DNA from: JAFAGX01 sp035623255
GTDB lineage: Bacteria > Acidobacteriota > Terriglobia > Terriglobales > Acidobacteriaceae
Assembly: GCA_035623255.1 (NCBI GenBank)
Contig: DASPTU010000051.1
Coordinates: forward strand, 1-64,000
Reading direction: 5' to 3'
Length of the DNA stretch: 64,000 nt
Below the pieces are notes generated by a model that searched no databases, had not been told where the DNA came from, and was given only the letters and a program-made list of their open reading frames with translations. The position numbers were made by a program, and so were the translations under genes. This document shows, one piece after another, positions 61,637 through 64,000 of the stretch (position 1 is its first letter; every line of letters begins with the position of its first letter).

Positions 61637-63220
61637 CTAAGCTGTTAATTGGGTCAGGATTCTTTCCTCCTGAGTAGGTACTGTTTTGCTGTTGCTCTCC
61701 GCAGGCACAGGATCGACGGGACGCTGGACCGCCGCCCGCGCCTTCTCTGAGATCGAGACATCTCTCCCGTTTATTCCGGGCTCTACACGTGCAGGTTTCT
61801 TTTTTCTTGCCGGGGGGATCCCGGCCGCTTCTTGCAAATCCCGGAAACTGGATTTCAGCAGGCTTTCCAGGCGCTGCAGGTCGGGGGCTACGTGCACATC
61901 CCCGCTGAATCCGAAATAGAGTGTTCCGTCGTAGCTCAGCACCGCGCAGTTGAGCGGCATCTCACCGCCAACCGGGACATAGGGATACCAGTGCAGCATC
62001 TTGTGGCCGAGCAAGTACAACGAATACTGCGGGCCGGGCACATTGGTGCAAACCATATTGAAAGGAGTGACCGGCAACTTGCTGGCGACCGGGCCCGCCG
62101 CCGCTTGTAATGCCGTTGGGAACATTCCAATCAAGCCCCCGGCCAAACTGACCAGTTCAGGGGCGTGTATGCTCTTAAGAAACTCGGTTCGTTGGTGAAC
62201 CGCGGCCAATAGTTGACCCGGATTGCGGATGTCGAGCGGGATAGTAACTGGTACAAGTGAAATCCGATTCCCAAGTTCATTTGGATTGTCACTACCGCGC
62301 AAATTGACCGGAACCATCATTCGGAACAGCCGGCCTTTGACATGGTCTCCATGGAGTTCTGAATAACGGCGGATGGTTGCCGTTACCAGGGCGAGAATGA
62401 CGTCATTGACGCTGGCCCCAAATGTGTGCCGGATAGCTTTGACGTCCGCGAGGGGAATGTCTGCCCAGGCGAATTTTTGTGGCCCACGGTAGACAACATT
62501 GAATCGAAGGCGTTGGGTGAAAGCTGTAATCTCCGGCAGCAACTTTGAGACTTCATCACTCGGCAAATTTCCGCTGGTCGTGACCGCCCGTTCTGCCATG
62601 CTGGAAAGGTCCGCTAAGGCAGAGAGAATTCGTTGTACGAAATCGGCATAGGAGTCGACGACGCCGCCCAGGAGCACACCTAAGGGGTCGCGCGGCGGCG
62701 GAACCTGGATGCGAAATCTTTTTCTCGGAAGAGGGGGCACTTCAGGGCTCGCGTCGAGCAACACGTTCATGATGCCCACACCGGCGATGCCGTCGGCGAG
62801 GCAGTGATGCAGACGTGCAATCAGGCCGGTGCGGTTTCCTTGCAGACCATGCACCAGGGTCAAGTCCCACAGTGGGTGCTGCCGGTCCATGATCCTGCTA
62901 AACAGTTTTCCCGCGAGCGCCTTGAGCTCCGATTCGGTGCCAACCTCGAGTGCCAACTCGTGCACATGGTTCTTGAGCTTGAAATCGGGATCGAATTCCC
63001 AGCTCGGCAGCCCAATGTTGAACGGTGCCGCCACAACTCGCTTGAGATAGCGGGGAAGCAGAGGCAGTTTCGATTCCACAAATCGCATGAAAGCTTTGAA
63101 CGAGATCCTTCCGTCGAAGGTGCAGACGCTGGCCACGTTGAGCGGCATGCCTTCTCGCTCAAGGTGCAGGAATACGGTGTCGCCCCAGGAAAGCCGATCA
63201 CCTCGTGATTGGTTCTGCAT
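61637..63220 (-). CDS. Wax ester synthase / diacylglycerol acyltransferase
   Basis: The 527-residue protein belongs to the WS/DGAT family, which joins acyl-CoA to fatty alcohols or diacylglycerol. The active-site motif is LHHCLADGIAG (HHxxxDG near residue 140). Other family parts are MPLNVASVCTFDG, PLWDLTLVHGLQGNR, SVNDVILALVTATIRRY, NLRGSDNPNELGNRIS and NMVCTNVPGPQYSLYLLG. The start is ATG at 63220, chosen because AGGAG lies 7 bases upstream; a GTG further upstream overlaps that site. It lies between the STAS gene and the FeS oxidoreductase gene in the same train, suggesting that the acyl product may end as a storage or wax ester. Confidence 0.9.
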   Translation of the reverse strand: MQNQSRGDRLSWGDTVFLHLEREGMPLNVASVCTFDGRISFKAFMRFVESKLPLLPRYLKRVVAAPFNIGLPSWEFDPDFKLKNHVHELALEVGTESELKALAGKLFSRIMDRQHPLWDLTLVHGLQGNRTGLIARLHHCLADGIAGVGIMNVLLDASPEVPPLPRKRFRIQVPPPRDPLGVLLGGVVDSYADFVQRILSALADLSSMAERAVTTSGNLPSDEVSKLLPEITAFTQRLRFNVVYRGPQKFAWADIPLADVKAIRHTFGASVNDVILALVTATIRRYSELHGDHVKGRLFRMMVPVNLRGSDNPNELGNRISLVPVTIPLDIRNPGQLLAAVHQRTEFLKSIHAPELVSLAGGLIGMFPTALQAAAGPVASKLPVTPFNMVCTNVPGPQYSLYLLGHKMLHWYPYVPVGGEMPLNCAVLSYDGTLYFGFSGDVHVAPDLQRLESLLKSSFRDLQEAAGIPPARKKKPARVEPGINGRDVSISEKARAAVQRPVDPVPAESNSKTVPTQEERILTQLTA

Positions 63221-63259
63221 CGTCGATCTCCTAACCACGTTTACGCCCCGTTGGACCAG

Positions 63260-63517
63260 TCAAGCGACGAAGGAGAAGCGCGAGTCGAGCTTCACCAGCT
63301 TCAATACTTTGTAGACATCCACGTTGACGCCGCTCAATACGACCTTGATCCCCTTTTCATCCGCTCTGCGTCCCAGTACTTCCATAACTCGAACCGCGTT
63401 GGAGTCGATGCGCTGAACGGCGGCAAAATCCAGGATCAGCTCGCCGGCACCATCCAGCTTCTCCTCCACTGCCTGGAGTGATCCAGCCACCTGGTTCTTA
63501 TCGATCTTGACCAGCAT
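63260..63517 (-). CDS. STAS-domain protein (anti-sigma factor antagonist-like)
   Basis: The 85-residue product is a single STAS domain of the SpoIIAA type. It has ELILDFAAVQRIDSNAVRVMEVLGRRADEKGIKVVLSGVNVDVYKVLKLVKL, in which RIDSNAV holds the Ser that is phosphorylated in anti-sigma antagonists. ATG at 63517 is preferred because GGGAG lies 8 bases ahead; longer starts to 63544 overlap the upstream gene end. It sits between the alcohol dehydrogenase gene and the WS/DGAT gene, an odd place for a switch protein. It may regulate the train through a partner kinase that is not in the window, or bind a membrane partner. Confidence 0.75.
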   Translation of the reverse strand: MLVKIDKNQVAGSLQAVEEKLDGAGELILDFAAVQRIDSNAVRVMEVLGRRADEKGIKVVLSGVNVDVYKVLKLVKLDSRFSFVA

Positions 63518-63544
63518 CGAGATGTCTCCCATACAAGCCACCAC

Positions 63545-64000
63545 TCAGGCGCGTTGCTGGCGATTCTCAGCATCGCTCTCGGCGGACCTCCTGCCCTCAT
63601 ACGCTTTCCAGAACAGTTCCACCAATTCGTTCATCACCGGCATGCGCGGATTCGAGCGCCACGAGGGATCGTCGAAGGCAATCTTGACCAGATCCGGTAC
63701 CGCGCGCTCAAACTCTTGCCTTGAAATTCCCAGGTCCGCGATGGAACGGGGTAATTCGAGGCGGTCGAGAAGGTGTTCGATTGCGGCGATAAGGTTTCTG
63801 ATCTTTTCTTCGACCGTGTTGCCTGCGAGGCTCAGGAGGTCCGCGATCGCGGCATATTTTTGATGGGCCGTATATCCCTGTTGATAAGGTGACGGCATGA
63901 ATTTTGTAGGCACAGCGGCGTTATAGGCGATGACATGCGGCAACATCAGTGCGTTCGCACGACCGTGGGCCACATGGAAGCGGGCTCCGAACGCGTGTGC
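63545..64000 (-). CDS. Iron-containing alcohol dehydrogenase, C-terminal part (AdhE-like), 5' end outside window
   Basis: The frame enters from the right edge and encodes the last 151 residues of a class III Fe-dependent alcohol dehydrogenase. AHAFGARFHVAHGRANALMLPHVIAYN holds the metal-binding His residues. SPYQQGYTAHQKYAAIADLLSL and ELPRSIADLGIS followed by AFDDPSWRSNPRMPVMNEL match the C-terminus of the bifunctional aldehyde/alcohol dehydrogenase AdhE. It would reduce acyl-CoA or aldehyde to alcohol, or the reverse. Whether an aldehyde dehydrogenase domain precedes it is not visible. The STAS gene follows directly, so it belongs to the same train, possibly supplying alcohol for ester formation. 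Confidence 0.82.
   Translation of the reverse strand, partial: AHAFGARFHVAHGRANALMLPHVIAYNAAVPTKFMPSPYQQGYTAHQKYAAIADLLSLAGNTVEEKIRNLIAAIEHLLDRLELPRSIADLGISRQEFERAVPDLVKIAFDDPSWRSNPRMPVMNELVELFWKAYEGRRSAESDAENRQQRA

Overview
The window is about 60% GC, densely coded on both strands, and carries a gene set that suggests a soil or subsurface Acidobacteriota (Terriglobia / Koribacter-like) genome. The clues are a GloVer-type repeat fragment, many dispersed palindromes, small exported proteins of a kind I associate with that phylum, and a large lipid megasynthase locus. The taxonomic call is inference, since no rRNA or tRNA gene lies here. No CRISPR array, prophage or intact insertion sequence was seen.

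Layout. 1-2 kb: the tail of an acetyl-CoA synthetase, a lone PD-(D/E)XK nuclease-like gene, and a repeat-rich region with remnants of a REP-associated transposase and a GloVer protein. 2-6 kb: a tetraether/membrane-spanning-lipid-synthase-like radical SAM enzyme, a glycine-zipper remnant and a HEAT-repeat protein. 6-12 kb: a lactate/glycolate dehydrogenase, then an ACAD10/11-like set (acyl-CoA dehydrogenase and MaoC on plus; SDR, phosphotransferase and histidine phosphatase on minus). 12-20 kb: exported beta-carbonic anhydrase, FAD oxidoreductase, BON protein, SMC. 20-25 kb: Flp pilin with a structured leader and a CpaE/TadZ-like ATPase, separated by a VPS10/BNR-repeat exoprotein. 25-34 kb: a cyclase-domain protein, a TPR protein, a polyamine cluster (AguB, deoxyhypusine synthase-like protein, pyruvoyl arginine decarboxylase), a small exported protein and a POTRA-only protein. 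34-41 kb: LysR regulator, glutamine synthetase, membrane protein, glycerol kinase and an ABC1/UbiB kinase.

The most striking part is 41.0-64.0 kb, one unbroken minus-strand gene train that enters from beyond the right edge. In transcription order it holds an iron alcohol dehydrogenase (AdhE C-terminus-like), a STAS protein, a wax ester synthase/DGAT, a membrane FeS oxidoreductase, EtfB, EtfA, an acyl-CoA dehydrogenase, a 2811-residue PUFA-synthase-like polyketide synthase, an 1868-residue single-chain acyl-CoA carboxylase of eukaryote-like layout, and a phosphopantetheinyl transferase. Together these could make malonyl-CoA, activate a carrier protein, build a long acyl chain, adjust its oxidation state through ETF and a membrane quinone link, and pass the chain to ester or alcohol products. 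All three carrier domains have Thr where the phosphopantetheine-bearing Ser is expected, which makes the system unusual.
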